A program made the translations under genes and the position numbers. This document shows positions 52,013 to 61,951 of a DNA stretch of 64,000 nt, one piece after another. The notes below the pieces were generated by a model that searched no databases, had not been told where the DNA came from, and worked only from the letters and a program-made list of their open reading frames with translations. Within the stretch, counting starts at the first letter, position 1. Every line of letters starts with the position of its first letter. Source of the stretch: Aliihoeflea sp052435735 (GTDB taxonomy: Bacteria; Pseudomonadota; Alphaproteobacteria; Rhizobiales; Rhizobiaceae); assembly GCA_052435735.1 (NCBI GenBank), contig JBQVNB010000008.1, forward strand, positions 62,001-126,000, read 5' to 3'.

Positions 52013-52476
52013 GCCGCCGAACTCCGCGCTTCGATGCGGGCGTCCGAAAGGTTGCAGCGAACCGTCTTCAGCACCTTGAGCATCACCGCCCATTCCCCCG
52101 GATCGACCGAATGCGCTGCCTGCCGGCGCGCCTCGTCCGCGAAGACCTTGACCTGGTCGAGCACGGCGTCCGCCGCGTCGGTCAGCGCGATCAGCTTGGC
52201 GCGCCGGTCGGACGGATCGGGCAACCGCTCGATCAGCCCGCGCGCTTCCAGCCGGTCGACATAGGAAGAGACGGTCATCGCCTCGACACCGATGCGCTCC
52301 GCGAGGACGGACTGGCGAACCGTTCCGGCGCGCGCGGCCTGCGCGAGGAGGCGCACCTCGCCGGGCGTCAGCTCCATGCCGGAGCCGGCGATGCGACGGT
52401 CCATCTCGGCGCGCAGCATGCGCGCGAGGTCCGTCACCAGGAAACCGAAGGATTCGGGGTCGATCTGTCTGAGCAT
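52009..52476 (-). CDS. MarR-family transcriptional regulator
   Basis: The 155-residue protein has a MarR winged helix: LTPGEVRLLAQAARAGTVRQSVLAERIG, a recognition helix near MTVSSYVDRLEARG (about 67-80) and the wing DPSDRRAKLIALT. Such proteins often repress the adjacent pump until a ligand binds. A perfect inverted repeat lies at 52480-52510 just upstream of the start. Divergent from the M3 peptidase gene. Confidence 0.88.
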   Translation of the reverse strand: MLRQIDPESFGFLVTDLARMLRAEMDRRIAGSGMELTPGEVRLLAQAARAGTVRQSVLAERIGVEAMTVSSYVDRLEARGLIERLPDPSDRRAKLIALTDAADAVLDQVKVFADEARRQAAHSVDPGEWAVMLKVLKTVRCNLSDARIEARSSAA

Positions 52477-52479
52477 ATG

Positions 52480-52510
52480 CTAAGTAAACCTTATTATCTG
52501 GTCTACTTAG
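52480..52510 (-). promoter_or_regulatory. MarR operator
   Basis: CTAAGTA (52480-52486) and TACTTAG (52504-52510) are perfect inverted arms 17 bases apart, directly before the marR-like start and in the AT-rich promoter gap. Likely the autoregulatory site. Confidence 0.65.
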
Positions 52511-52601
52511 TATTTGTGCGCCGCAGCGTCAAGCGATGCCGGTTGCGGCGTGCGGACGAGGTGCCTAAATGTCGATGACGCCACTTCGCCCGAGGATTTT
52601 C

Positions 52602-54632
52602 ATGACCATCGATCTTGCCCGCCACCCGCTCACACATTGGACGGGTCCGCTCGGCCTGCCCGCCTTCGAGACGATTACCGATGCCGATTTCGGACCTGTC
52701 TTCAACGCGGCGCTGACCGTGCACCAGGCGGAAATCGACGCGATTGCGAACAATCCCGCGACGCCGACGGTCGAGAACGTGCTGGCGCCGCTGGAGCTCG
52801 CCGGCGAAGCGCTCGGCCGCGTGTCGGCGATCTTCTGGTGCAAGGCCGGTGCCGACACCAACCCGCAGATCCAGGCGATGGAACGCGAGATTTCGCCGAA
52901 GATGGCGCGGCACTTCTCCGCGATCCACATGAACGCGGCTCTGTTCGCCCGCATCGACGCGCTTTACGCCCGGCGCGACACGCTCGGCCTCGACGCCGAG
53001 ACGCTGCGTGTTCTCGAAAAGACCTGGAAGCGTTTCGTCAAATCCGGCGCGAAGCTGGACGAAGTGTCGAAGACCCGGCTCGGCGCGATCAACGAGGAAC
53101 TGGCCTCGCTCGGCGCCGCGTTCGGCCAGAACGTGCTTGCCGACGAGGCGGGCTGGGTGATTTTCATCGACGAAACCGACCTCGACGGCCTGCCTGACTT
53201 CGTGCGCGATGCGATGGCCGAAGCCGCCGCCTCGCGCGGTCAGGAGGGGCGCTATGCGGTGACGCTCTCACGCTCCATCTACGAACCCTTCACCACCTAT
53301 TCGACGCGCCGCGACCTGCGCGAGGACGCATGGCGCGGCTTCACCTCGCGCGGCGGGAAATCGAATGCGGACCTCGTGACCAAGACGCTGGCCCTGCGCG
53401 CCGAAAAGGCGAAGCTGCTCGGCTATGAAAGCTATGCCGCGCTGAAGCTCGACGACACGATGGCCAAGACGCCCGAAGCGGTTCTCGGCCTGCTCGAGCC
53501 GGTTTGGGAAAAGGCCCGCGCCCGCGCGGCCGAAGACCAGCGCGAACTCGAACGCCTCGCGCGCGAGGCCGGCGCAAACGAGCCCTTCGCCGCCTGGGAC
53601 TGGCGCCACTATGCCGAAAAGCTGCGCGCCGAGCGCTATGCCTTCGACGAGGCGGAACTGAAGCCCTATCTCCAGCTCGACCGCATCATCGAGGCCTCCT
53701 TCGATGTCGCGACGCGGCTCTTCGGCGTCACCTTCGAGGAGAAGACCGGCATCGCCGCCTGGCATCCGGACGTGCGGGTCTTCGAGGTGAAGAACCCGGA
53801 CGGCTCGCACCGCGCGACCTTCCTCGCCGACTATTTCAACCGGCCTTCAAAGCGCTCGGGCGCGTGGATGAGCAGCCTGCAGTCGGGCTTCGACCTCGGC
53901 GACGGCCAGCCGCCGATCATCTACAATGTGATGAACTTCGCCAAGCCGTCGAAGGGCGAGCCGGCACTGCTTTCCATGGACGAGGCGCGCACGCTCTTCC
54001 ACGAGTTCGGCCACGCGCTGCACGGCATGCTGACCGAAGTCACATGGCCGTCGGTTTCGGGAACGTCCGTCTCGCGCGACTTCGTCGAACTGCCCTCGCA
54101 GCTCTACGAGCACTGGCTGACCGTGCCGGAAATCCTGAAGGCGCACGCGGTGCACTACCGCACCGGCGAGCCGCTGCCGCAGGACCTGCTCGACAAGATG
54201 CTGGCGGCGAAGAATTTCGGCCAGGGTTTCGCGACGGTGGAGTTCACCGCCTCCGCCCTGGTCGACATGGCGTATCACGCCAAGGCCGACGCACCCGCCG
54301 ACCCGGTGGCGTTCGAGGCGGCAACGCTGAAGCGGCTCGACATGCCCGCCGCCATCGCCATGCGCCACCGCACGCCGCACTTCCTGCACGTCTTCTCCGG
54401 CGACGGATACTCGGCCGGCTATTATTCCTACATGTGGTCCGAAGTGCTCGACGCCGACGCCTTCGCGGCCTTCGAGGAAACCGGCGACGCGTTCAACGGG
54501 GCGATGGCCGAAAAGCTGAAGACGCACATTTATGGGGCCGGCGGGTCGAAGGACCCGGAGGAGCTTTACCTGGCGTTCCGCGGCAAGATGCCGACGGCGG
54601 AAGCGATGATGGCCAAGCGCGGGCTGGTGTGA
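52602..54632 (+). CDS. M3 family oligopeptidase (Dcp/OpdA-like)
   Basis: The 676-residue cytosolic zinc metallopeptidase degrades short peptides. The zinc site HEFGH is at 467-471, followed by the family's downstream Glu region and HTHYR-like HAVHYRTGE. Length matches oligopeptidase A and peptidyl-dipeptidase. The ATG at 52602 has a GAGG site 7 bases upstream. A large inverted repeat follows the stop. Confidence 0.9.
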   Translation: MTIDLARHPLTHWTGPLGLPAFETITDADFGPVFNAALTVHQAEIDAIANNPATPTVENVLAPLELAGEALGRVSAIFWCKAGADTNPQIQAMEREISPKMARHFSAIHMNAALFARIDALYARRDTLGLDAETLRVLEKTWKRFVKSGAKLDEVSKTRLGAINEELASLGAAFGQNVLADEAGWVIFIDETDLDGLPDFVRDAMAEAAASRGQEGRYAVTLSRSIYEPFTTYSTRRDLREDAWRGFTSRGGKSNADLVTKTLALRAEKAKLLGYESYAALKLDDTMAKTPEAVLGLLEPVWEKARARAAEDQRELERLAREAGANEPFAAWDWRHYAEKLRAERYAFDEAELKPYLQLDRIIEASFDVATRLFGVTFEEKTGIAAWHPDVRVFEVKNPDGSHRATFLADYFNRPSKRSGAWMSSLQSGFDLGDGQPPIIYNVMNFAKPSKGEPALLSMDEARTLFHEFGHALHGMLTEVTWPSVSGTSVSRDFVELPSQLYEHWLTVPEILKAHAVHYRTGEPLPQDLLDKMLAAKNFGQGFATVEFTASALVDMAYHAKADAPADPVAFEAATLKRLDMPAAIAMRHRTPHFLHVFSGDGYSAGYYSYMWSEVLDADAFAAFEETGDAFNGAMAEKLKTHIYGAGGSKDPEELYLAFRGKMPTAEAMMAKRGLV

Positions 54633-54678
54633 GGCGGGTTCAGTGAAGCGAGCCGAAGGCTCGGAGTCTTTGTCGAGA

Positions 54679-54822
54679 ACCCCCACCCTTTATCCCTCCC
54701 CACAAGGGTGAGGGAGGGCATCCTCGCTGCGACGCGCCCATCCACTTGGAGCTTCATTGACCGGAGAATTACGACGCTGACGACCTCCCTCCCCCTTGTG
54801 GGGAGGGATAAAAGGGTGAGGG
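54679..54822. repeat. large intergenic inverted repeat, copy 2
   Basis: The arms 54679-54719 and 54784-54822 match those of the copy at 40505-40646 (ACCCCCACCCTTTATCCCTC and complement), with a few changes and a different middle. It lies between convergent genes, as copy 1 does. Confidence 0.85.
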
Positions 54823-54852
54823 TCCTGACAGAAGAGCGGCGAAAGCCTCCGC

Positions 54853-56259
54853 CTACATATGGATCGGCTTGAAGAACGTCGCCAAAGCGGCTTCCTTGAC
54901 CGCTTCCGACATCGTCGGATGCGCGTGGCAGGTCCGCGCGAGGTCTTCCGACGAGCCGCCGAATTCCATCAGGACCGCCGCCTCGTGGATCATCTCGCCG
55001 GCGCCGAAGCCGACGATGTGAACGCCGAGAACCCGGTCGGTGGCCTCGTCGGCCAGCACCTTCACGAAGCCGTCCGTCTGCTGCATCGCGCGCGCGCGGC
55101 CATTGGCGGAGAAGGGGAACTTGCCGGCCTTGTAGGCGATGCCGGCCTTCTTCAGCTCTTCTTCCGTCTTCCCGACGGAGGCGACTTCGGGGCTCGTGTA
55201 GACGACGCTCGGGATCACGTCGTAGTTCACGTGACCGGCCTGACCGGCGATGATTTCGGCGACCGCCGCGCCTTCGTCCTCACCCTTGTGGGCGAGCATC
55301 GGGCCGCGAATGACGTCGCCGATGGCGTAAATGCCGGGGATCGAGGTGCAGAAATGATCGTCGACCGCGACGCGGCCGCGCTCGTCGAGCGTCACGCCGG
55401 CAGCTTCGAGGCCGAGCCCGTCGACATAGGGGCGGCGGCCGGTCGCGACCAGCACGACGTCGGCGTCGAGCGTCTCCGCATCGCCGCCCTTCACCGGCTC
55501 GAACGTGACCTTGGCGCCCTTGCCGGACTTGGCGACGCCGGTGACCTTGGCGCCGAGCTTGAAGTCGAGGCCCTGCTTGGCGAGGAGCTTCTGGAACTGC
55601 TTGGCGACCTCGCCGTCCATGCCGCCGAGGATCGTGTCGAGATATTCGACGACCGTGACCTTGGCGCCGAGGCGCGACCAGACCGAGCCGAGCTCGAGCC
55701 CGATGACGCCGCCGCCGACGACGACGAGCGTGCCCGGCACCTTTTCCAGCGCCAGCGCGCCGGTGGACGAGACGATGACCTTCTCGTCGAACTTGACGTC
55801 GACGCCCGGAATGCCGGCGACGTCGGAGCCGGTGGCGATGACGATGTTCTTCGCCTCGATCTCCTTCTCGGTCCCGTCGTCGCCGATCACGGACAGCTTG
55901 CCCTGGCCGATCACCTTGCCGGTGCCGCGCAGCCAGTCGATCTTGTTCTTCTTGATCAGGAATTCGAGGCCCTTGACGTTGGCGTCGACGGTCGCCTGCC
56001 GGTGGCCCAGCATCTTTGCGAGGTCGAGCTTCGGCTTGCCGACATCGATGCCGAGCGCGGCGAAGGAATGGCCGGCCTCGGCAAACATTTCGGATGCGTG
56101 CAGCAGCGCCTTCGACGGAATGCAGCCGATATTGATGCAGGTGCCGCCGGGCGTGGCGCGCTTTTCGACGAGCCCGACCTTGAGCCCGAGTTGCGCCGCC
56201 TTGATGGCGCACACATAGCCGCCCGGCCCCGCGCCGATCACCACAACATCATAGCTCAT
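54853..56259 (-). CDS. lpdA: dihydrolipoyl dehydrogenase, E3
   Basis: The 468-residue FAD enzyme reoxidises the lipoyl group of 2-oxoacid dehydrogenases. The FAD motif VVIGAGPGGY is at 6-15, the redox disulfide C41/C46 in GGTCINIGCIPSK, and the active base His447 in HAHPTMSEA. It ends the suc block; the SDR gene lies 24 bases upstream on the same strand. Likely the E3 of the SucAB complex. Confidence 0.93.
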   Translation of the reverse strand: MSYDVVVIGAGPGGYVCAIKAAQLGLKVGLVEKRATPGGTCINIGCIPSKALLHASEMFAEAGHSFAALGIDVGKPKLDLAKMLGHRQATVDANVKGLEFLIKKNKIDWLRGTGKVIGQGKLSVIGDDGTEKEIEAKNIVIATGSDVAGIPGVDVKFDEKVIVSSTGALALEKVPGTLVVVGGGVIGLELGSVWSRLGAKVTVVEYLDTILGGMDGEVAKQFQKLLAKQGLDFKLGAKVTGVAKSGKGAKVTFEPVKGGDAETLDADVVLVATGRRPYVDGLGLEAAGVTLDERGRVAVDDHFCTSIPGIYAIGDVIRGPMLAHKGEDEGAAVAEIIAGQAGHVNYDVIPSVVYTSPEVASVGKTEEELKKAGIAYKAGKFPFSANGRARAMQQTDGFVKVLADEATDRVLGVHIVGFGAGEMIHEAAVLMEFGGSSEDLARTCHAHPTMSEAVKEAALATFFKPIHM

Positions 56260-56283
56260 TGATCCGTCCTTCCTGATGATATG

Positions 56284-57030
56284 TTAGCGCCCGCCGCCGA
56301 CGTCGAGCAGCGCGCCTGTCGTGTAGGATGCCTCGTCGGACAACAGCCACAAAATGGCTTTCGCCACCTCGTCGGCCGTGCCTTCGCGCAGCATGGGGAC
56401 CATGCCGCGAACGCGCGCGACACGGTCGGGCTGGCCGCCCGAGGCATGGATTTCAGTGTCGATGATGCCGGGCCGCACCGCATTGACGCGGATGCCCTCG
56501 GCCGCGACTTCGCGGGCAAGGCCGAGCGTGAACGTATCGATCGCGGCCTTGGAGGCAGCGTAGTCGACATATTCAGCGGGGCTGCCGAGCTTTGCCGCGA
56601 CCGACGAGACGTTGACGATGGCACCGCCCGCGCCGCCATGGAGCGTGGAGAGGCGCTTCACGGCTTCCCCCGCGCAGAGCATGGGCCCGACGACGTTGGT
56701 GCGCATCATGCGCGTCAGTCGCGCCTCCTCCATCTCGTCGACGCGCGACTTGGCATCGACGACGCCCGCATTGTTGACTAGAGCACAAAGCGTGCCGCGC
56801 GCGTCGGCAGCAGTGAAGATCGTGGCGATGCCGGCCGCGGTGGAGGCGTCGGCCTGGACAGCGAAGGCGCGCCCGCCGGCGGACTCGATGTCGGCGACGA
56901 CGGAGGCGGCGGCTTCGGCGTTGGAGACGTAGTTGACGAGAACGTCATAGCCCGCCGCGCCGGCAAGCCGGGCGGTTGCCGCGCCGATGCCGCGTGAGGC
57001 GCCGGTGATGATGACGATGCGGGGGGTCAT
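56284..57030 (-). CDS. short-chain dehydrogenase/reductase
   Basis: The 248-residue protein has the SDR cofactor motif TGASRGIG (about 9-16), NNAGV (about 87-91), Ser and the YxxxK active site YAASK (about 153-157). It probably reduces a carbonyl with NAD(P)H; the substrate is unknown. It sits between lpdA and the VOC gene within the suc block. A TTG two codons upstream is less likely than the ATG. Confidence 0.85.
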   Translation of the reverse strand: MTPRIVIITGASRGIGAATARLAGAAGYDVLVNYVSNAEAAASVVADIESAGGRAFAVQADASTAAGIATIFTAADARGTLCALVNNAGVVDAKSRVDEMEEARLTRMMRTNVVGPMLCAGEAVKRLSTLHGGAGGAIVNVSSVAAKLGSPAEYVDYAASKAAIDTFTLGLAREVAAEGIRVNAVRPGIIDTEIHASGGQPDRVARVRGMVPMLREGTADEVAKAILWLLSDEASYTTGALLDVGGGR

Positions 57031-57076
57031 GCGCAAACTTCCTGATGGCCAATCGCCGAGCGAAACACTCTACGGC

Positions 57077-57190
57077 GCCCCCCTCTGGCCTGCCGGGCCT
57101 CACCCCCGCCCATGGGGAGATCACGCGGAGTCCGCCCCGAGCCTGATCGCCCCCCCTGCGGCGGAGATGCCCGGCACGGCAGAGGGGGGC
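57077..57190. repeat. intergenic inverted repeat
   Basis: Arms 57077-57098 (GCCCCCCTCTGGCCTGCCGG) and 57169-57190 pair with two or three mismatches. C-rich palindromes of this pattern (CCCTCTG...CTGCCGG) are frequent between Mesorhizobium-type genes. Confidence 0.75.
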
Positions 57191-57220
57191 GCGACGAAGC
57201 GCACGCGGCGACGAAGTCGC

Positions 57221-57649
57221 TCATCTCCCCCTCCCCAACGGCGCATTGAACGCCCAGACATGGCCGAACGGGTCGCGCAATTTCGCATAGCGCGCGCCCC
57301 AGAACACGTCGGCGGGCGCCATCACCACATCCGCCCCCGCCTCCACCGCCCGCGCGAACGCGGCGTCCACCTTTTCCGGCGTCGACAAATTGACCGAGAC
57401 CGTCATGCTGGCGCCGCCGCGCGTGTCCGGTCCCATAACGTCGCCGCCGAATTCCGGAAACTCGTCATGCAGCATGACCTCGGAGCCGAACAGCGCGAGG
57501 TTGGCGTGCAGGATGCGCGTGCCGTCCTCGGCCATCTGCTCGTAGGTCTCGACCGCTTCGAAGGCGGTCTCGTACCAGGCAACGGCCGCCTTCCCGCCCT
57601 TGACGCACAGGTGAACCTGGATCGGCGGAATGTCGGGATCGTAGGCCAT
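57221..57649 (-). CDS. VOC-family protein (PhnB/glyoxalase-like)
   Basis: The 142-residue protein has the vicinal-oxygen-chelate fold of the PhnB-like type, with paired beta-alpha-beta-beta units, ALFGSEVMLHDE (about 52-63) and a C-terminal DPFGHVWAF that holds a typical metal-side His. Substrate unknown. It is 25 bases after sucB's stop and on the same strand. Confidence 0.82.
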   Translation of the reverse strand: MAYDPDIPPIQVHLCVKGGKAAVAWYETAFEAVETYEQMAEDGTRILHANLALFGSEVMLHDEFPEFGGDVMGPDTRGGASMTVSVNLSTPEKVDAAFARAVEAGADVVMAPADVFWGARYAKLRDPFGHVWAFNAPLGRGR

Positions 57650-57673
57650 CGCGGGAGCCTCCCAGACCTCGCC

Positions 57674-58894
57674 CTACAAGTCGAGGACGAGGCGCTCGGG
57701 GTCCTCCAGCGTCTCCTTGACGCGCACGAGGAAGGTGACGGCTTCCTTGCCGTCGACGATGCGGTGATCGTAGGAGAGCGCGAGATACATCATCGGGCGG
57801 ATGACGATCTGGCCGCCGACGACGACCGGGCGCTCCTGGATCTTGTGCATGCCGAGAATGCCCGACTGCGGCGCATTGAGGATCGGCGTCGACATCAAGG
57901 AGCCGTAGACGCCGCCATTCGAAATGGTGAACGTGCCGCCCTGCATGTCGGCCATGCCGAGCTTGCCGTCGCGCGCGGCGACGCCGAGGCGGCCGATTTC
58001 CTTCTCGATCTCGGCGATCGACATCTGGTCAGCATTGCGGACGACCGGCACGACGAGGCCCTTGTCGGTGCCGACGGCGACGCCGATATGGGCGAAGTTC
58101 TTGTAGATGATGTCGGTGCCGTCGATCTCGGCATTGACCGCCGGGATTTCCTGCAGCGCGTGCGTCACGGCCTTGGTGAAGAAGCCCATGAAGCCGAGCT
58201 TCACGCCGTGCTTCTTCTCGAACAGATCCTTGTACTTGGAACGCAAATCCATCACCGGCTTCATGTCCACCTCGTTGAAGGTGGTGAGCATGGCGGCGGT
58301 GTCCTGCGCGTCCTTGAGGCGGCGCGCGATGGTCTGGCGCAGGCGCGTCATCTTTACGCGCTCCTCGCGGGACGCGTCGTCACCGGAGGACGGCGCGCGG
58401 GCAGCCTGCGGCGCTTCGACCTTGGCGGCCGGACCTTTCGCTATGGCGTCAAGCACGTCGCCCTTGAGCACCTGACCGCGCTTGCCGGAGCCCGAAACCT
58501 GGTCGGCCGAAACGTTCTTTTCGGCCATCAGCTTGGCGGCGGACGGCGCGGCCGGCATGTCGCCCGACTTCGCCGGCGCGGCCGCCTTTTCTTCCTTGGC
58601 GGGCGCCGGAACAGGCTTTGCCTCTTCCTTCTTCGGCGCAGCGGCGGCTGCCCCCGAACCGGCGGCGATCATGCCCAAAAGCGCGCCGACCTCGACCGTC
58701 TCGCCTTCCTGGACGGTGATTTCGGACAGCGTGCCGGCGGCAGGCGCGGGCACCTCGACGGTCACCTTGTCGGTTTCCAGTTCGACGATCGGCTCGTCGG
58801 CGGCGATCGCGTCGCCGGCCTTCTTGAACCACTTGCCGATGGTTGCCTCGGAGACGGATTCGCCCAGGGTCGGGACGCGGATTTCGGTGGCCAT
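57674..58894 (-). CDS. sucB: dihydrolipoyllysine succinyltransferase, E2
   Basis: The 406-residue E2 of 2-oxoglutarate dehydrogenase has one lipoyl domain with lipoylated K43 (ETDKVTVEVPAP), a peripheral-subunit-binding domain (about 112-150) with Ala/Pro-rich linkers, and a catalytic domain ending with H377 and D381 in YDHRIVDG. Only 28 bases separate it from the sucA stop. Works with SucA and LpdA in the TCA cycle. Confidence 0.95.
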   Translation of the reverse strand: MATEIRVPTLGESVSEATIGKWFKKAGDAIAADEPIVELETDKVTVEVPAPAAGTLSEITVQEGETVEVGALLGMIAAGSGAAAAAPKKEEAKPVPAPAKEEKAAAPAKSGDMPAAPSAAKLMAEKNVSADQVSGSGKRGQVLKGDVLDAIAKGPAAKVEAPQAARAPSSGDDASREERVKMTRLRQTIARRLKDAQDTAAMLTTFNEVDMKPVMDLRSKYKDLFEKKHGVKLGFMGFFTKAVTHALQEIPAVNAEIDGTDIIYKNFAHIGVAVGTDKGLVVPVVRNADQMSIAEIEKEIGRLGVAARDGKLGMADMQGGTFTISNGGVYGSLMSTPILNAPQSGILGMHKIQERPVVVGGQIVIRPMMYLALSYDHRIVDGKEAVTFLVRVKETLEDPERLVLDL

Positions 58895-58922
58895 GGTTTG
58901 GTTGCCTTGCCTTTGTTCGTTT

Positions 58923-61910
58923 CTATTCGCCGAGCGCGTCTTCGAGGAACGCTTCGAGCTGTGCGAGATGCTTCGACATCAGGCCGGTAGCCGGCGACGC
59001 CGAGGCCGGACGGCCGGTGTAGCGCACGCGCTGATGCTTGGCGTCGATATGCTGCAGCACCCATTCCAGATAGGGATCGATGAACGCCCAGGAGCCCATG
59101 TTCTTCGGCTCTTCCTGGCACCACACCATCTCGGCGTTGCGGAAGCGGGACAATTCGTTGATCAGCGCCTTGGCCGGGAACGGGTAGAGCTGTTCCACGC
59201 GCAGGAGGTAGACGTCGTCGATGCCGCGCTTTTCGCGCTCCTCGTAGAGGTCGTAATAGACCTTGCCCGAGCACATGACGACGCGGCGAACCTTGGAATC
59301 CTTGACCAGCTTGATCGGCTGGTCGCCCAGATACTGCGCGTCGTCCCACAGCAGGCGGTGGAACGAGCTTTCGCCCGACATTTCCGACAAGGTCGACACG
59401 GCGCGCTTGTGGCGCAGGAGCGACTTCGGCGTCATCAGGATCAGTGGCTTGCGGAAGTCGCGCTTCAACTGACGGCGCAGGATGTGGAAGTAGTTCGCCG
59501 GCGTGGTGACGTTGGCGACCTGCATGTTGTCTTCCGCGCACATCTGCAGGAAGCGTTCGAGGCGTGCCGAGGAGTGCTCCGGGCCCTGGCCCTCATAGCC
59601 ATGCGGCAGGAGGCAGACGAGCCCCGACATGCGCAGCCACTTGCGCTCGCCCGAAGAGATGAACTGGTCGAACACGACCTGCGCGCCATTGGCGAAATCG
59701 CCGAACTGCGCTTCCCACAACGTCAGCGCGCGCGGCTCGGCGAGGCTGAAGCCATATTCGAAACCGAGCACCGCTTCTTCCGAAAGCATCGAGTTGATGA
59801 CTTCGTAATTGGCCTGCTGCGGCCCCAGATTGTTGAGCGGGATGTAGCGGTCTTCGTTGCGCTGGTCGTAGAGGACGGAGTGGCGCTGGCTGAACGTCCC
59901 GCGCTCCGAATCCTGACCCGAAAGGCGGATCGGGTTGCCGTCCATCAGGATCGCGGCAAAGGCGAGCGCCTCGGCGGTCGACCAGTCGATCCCCTCGCCC
60001 GTGTCGATCATCTTGCGGCGATTGTCGAGGAAGCGCTGGATGGTCCGGTGCGCCTCGAAATCCTTCGGCACCTCGGTCAGCTTCTTGCCGATTTCCTTGA
60101 GCGACTTGACCGGCATCGCGGTCTTGCCGCGACGCATCTCGTCCTGGCTGTCGGCGGTGCGCAGGCCCGTCCAGGCGCCGTCGAGCCAGTCGGCCTTGTT
60201 GGGCTTGTAGGCCTGGCCCGATTCCCATTCCTGTTCGAGATGGGCGCGCCAGTCGGCCCGCATCTTCTCGACCTCGCCATCCGAGACGACGCCCTCGGAG
60301 ATGAGCTTTTCCGAATAGAGCTGCACGGTCGTCCGGTGCTGGCGGATCGACTTGTACATGATCGGCTGCGTGAACGCCGGCTCATCGCCCTCGTTGTGGC
60401 CGAAGCGGCGGTAGCAGAACATGTCGATGACGGCTGGCTTGTGGAACGTCATCCGGTATTCCATCGCGACCTTGGCCGCATAGACCACGGCTTCCGGATC
60501 GTCGCCGTTCACATGGAAGATCGGCGCCTCGATCATCTTCGCCACGTCCGACGGATATGGCGAAGAACGCGAGAAGCGCGGATTGGTGGTGAAGCCGATC
60601 TGGTTGTTGATGATGAAATGCAGCGTGCCGGCGACGCGGTGGCCGCGCAGACCCGACAGGCCGAGGATTTCGGCGACGACACCCTGGCCCGCGAAGGCCG
60701 CATCGCCGTGCAGCAGCAGCGGCAGCACCTTGGCTCGCGCCTCGATCGGCACGACTTCTTCGCGCGTGCGGCCGAAGATCTGGTCCTGCTTGGCGCGCGC
60801 CTTGCCCATCACGACGGGGTTGACGATTTCGAGGTGCGACGGGTTGGCCGTCAGCGACAGATGCACCTTGTTGCCGTCGAACTCGCGGTCCGACGAGGCG
60901 CCCAGATGGTACTTGACGTCCCCCGAGCCCTCGACGTCGTCGGGTGCGAAGGAGCCGCCCTTGAACTCGTGGAAGATCGCGCGGTGGGGCTTCGCCATCA
61001 CCTGGGAAAGAACGTTGAGGCGGCCGCGATGGGCCATGCCGAGGACGATCTCCTTCAGGCCCATGGCGCCGCCGCGCTTGATGATCTGCTCCAGCGCCGG
61101 GATCAGCGCTTCGCCGCCATCAAGGCCGAAGCGCTTGGTGCCCTTGTACTTGACGTCGATGAATTGCTCGAAGCCTTCGGCCTCGATCAGCTTGGCGAGG
61201 ATCGCCTTCTTGCCGTTGGCGGTGAATTCGATGCCCTTGTCCGGCCCCTCGATGCGCTCCTGAATCCAGGCCTTCTCCTCGGGATTGGAGATGTGCATGA
61301 ACTCGACGCCGAGCGTCGAGCAATAGGTGCGCTTCAGGATGTCGACCATCTCGCGGATGGTCGCGAATTCGAGGCCGAGCACGTGGTCGATAAAGATCGG
61401 CCGGTCGTAGTCGGCTTCGGTGAAGCCGTAATTTTCCGGCGACAGCTCGTTATAGTCTTCCTTCGCCTCGGCGAGACCGAGCGGGTCGAGATTGGCGTGC
61501 AGATGGCCGCGCATGCGGAAGGCGCGGATCATCATGATGGCGCGAACGGAATCGCGCGTCGCCTGCATGACCTGGGCGGGCGAGAGCGCGGAGGTGCCGT
61601 CCGCCGCCTTTGCCTTGAACTTCTTGTCGAAATGCTGCTCGAGCGCGCCCCAATTGCCATCGAGCGCCGAGACGAGTTCGCCATTGGCGGCAACGGGCCA
61701 GTTCTTCTTGGACCAGGACGCGCCGGCCGCGCCCTTCTTGACCGCCTCGGCATCGTCCTTCAGTTCGGCAAAAAACTCCCGCCATTCCGGCTCGACGGAG
61801 CTGGGGTTGTCCTGCCAGGACGCATAGAGCTCGTCGATATAGGCGGCATTGCCACCATAAAGGAACGAGGTGAGCGATGCCCGGTCGTTTGCCTGGTCCT
61901 GACGTGCCAT
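58923..61910 (-). CDS. sucA: 2-oxoglutarate dehydrogenase E1
   Basis: The 995-residue thiamine-diphosphate enzyme decarboxylates 2-oxoglutarate. The N-terminal SFLYGGNAAYIDELY, the ThDP motif GDAAFAGQGVVAE...FIINNQIGFTT, and HGYEGQGPEHSSARLERFL are visible. The ATG at 61910 is chosen over a TTG three codons upstream. Tandem-repeat-like sequence separates it from sucD. Confidence 0.95.
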   Translation of the reverse strand: MARQDQANDRASLTSFLYGGNAAYIDELYASWQDNPSSVEPEWREFFAELKDDAEAVKKGAAGASWSKKNWPVAANGELVSALDGNWGALEQHFDKKFKAKAADGTSALSPAQVMQATRDSVRAIMMIRAFRMRGHLHANLDPLGLAEAKEDYNELSPENYGFTEADYDRPIFIDHVLGLEFATIREMVDILKRTYCSTLGVEFMHISNPEEKAWIQERIEGPDKGIEFTANGKKAILAKLIEAEGFEQFIDVKYKGTKRFGLDGGEALIPALEQIIKRGGAMGLKEIVLGMAHRGRLNVLSQVMAKPHRAIFHEFKGGSFAPDDVEGSGDVKYHLGASSDREFDGNKVHLSLTANPSHLEIVNPVVMGKARAKQDQIFGRTREEVVPIEARAKVLPLLLHGDAAFAGQGVVAEILGLSGLRGHRVAGTLHFIINNQIGFTTNPRFSRSSPYPSDVAKMIEAPIFHVNGDDPEAVVYAAKVAMEYRMTFHKPAVIDMFCYRRFGHNEGDEPAFTQPIMYKSIRQHRTTVQLYSEKLISEGVVSDGEVEKMRADWRAHLEQEWESGQAYKPNKADWLDGAWTGLRTADSQDEMRRGKTAMPVKSLKEIGKKLTEVPKDFEAHRTIQRFLDNRRKMIDTGEGIDWSTAEALAFAAILMDGNPIRLSGQDSERGTFSQRHSVLYDQRNEDRYIPLNNLGPQQANYEVINSMLSEEAVLGFEYGFSLAEPRALTLWEAQFGDFANGAQVVFDQFISSGERKWLRMSGLVCLLPHGYEGQGPEHSSARLERFLQMCAEDNMQVANVTTPANYFHILRRQLKRDFRKPLILMTPKSLLRHKRAVSTLSEMSGESSFHRLLWDDAQYLGDQPIKLVKDSKVRRVVMCSGKVYYDLYEEREKRGIDDVYLLRVEQLYPFPAKALINELSRFRNAEMVWCQEEPKNMGSWAFIDPYLEWVLQHIDAKHQRVRYTGRPASASPATGLMSKHLAQLEAFLEDALGE

Positions 61911-61951
61911 TTTCTTCAATCTCGGAGCGCCGCGCTCCGTCTCCTGATGTG

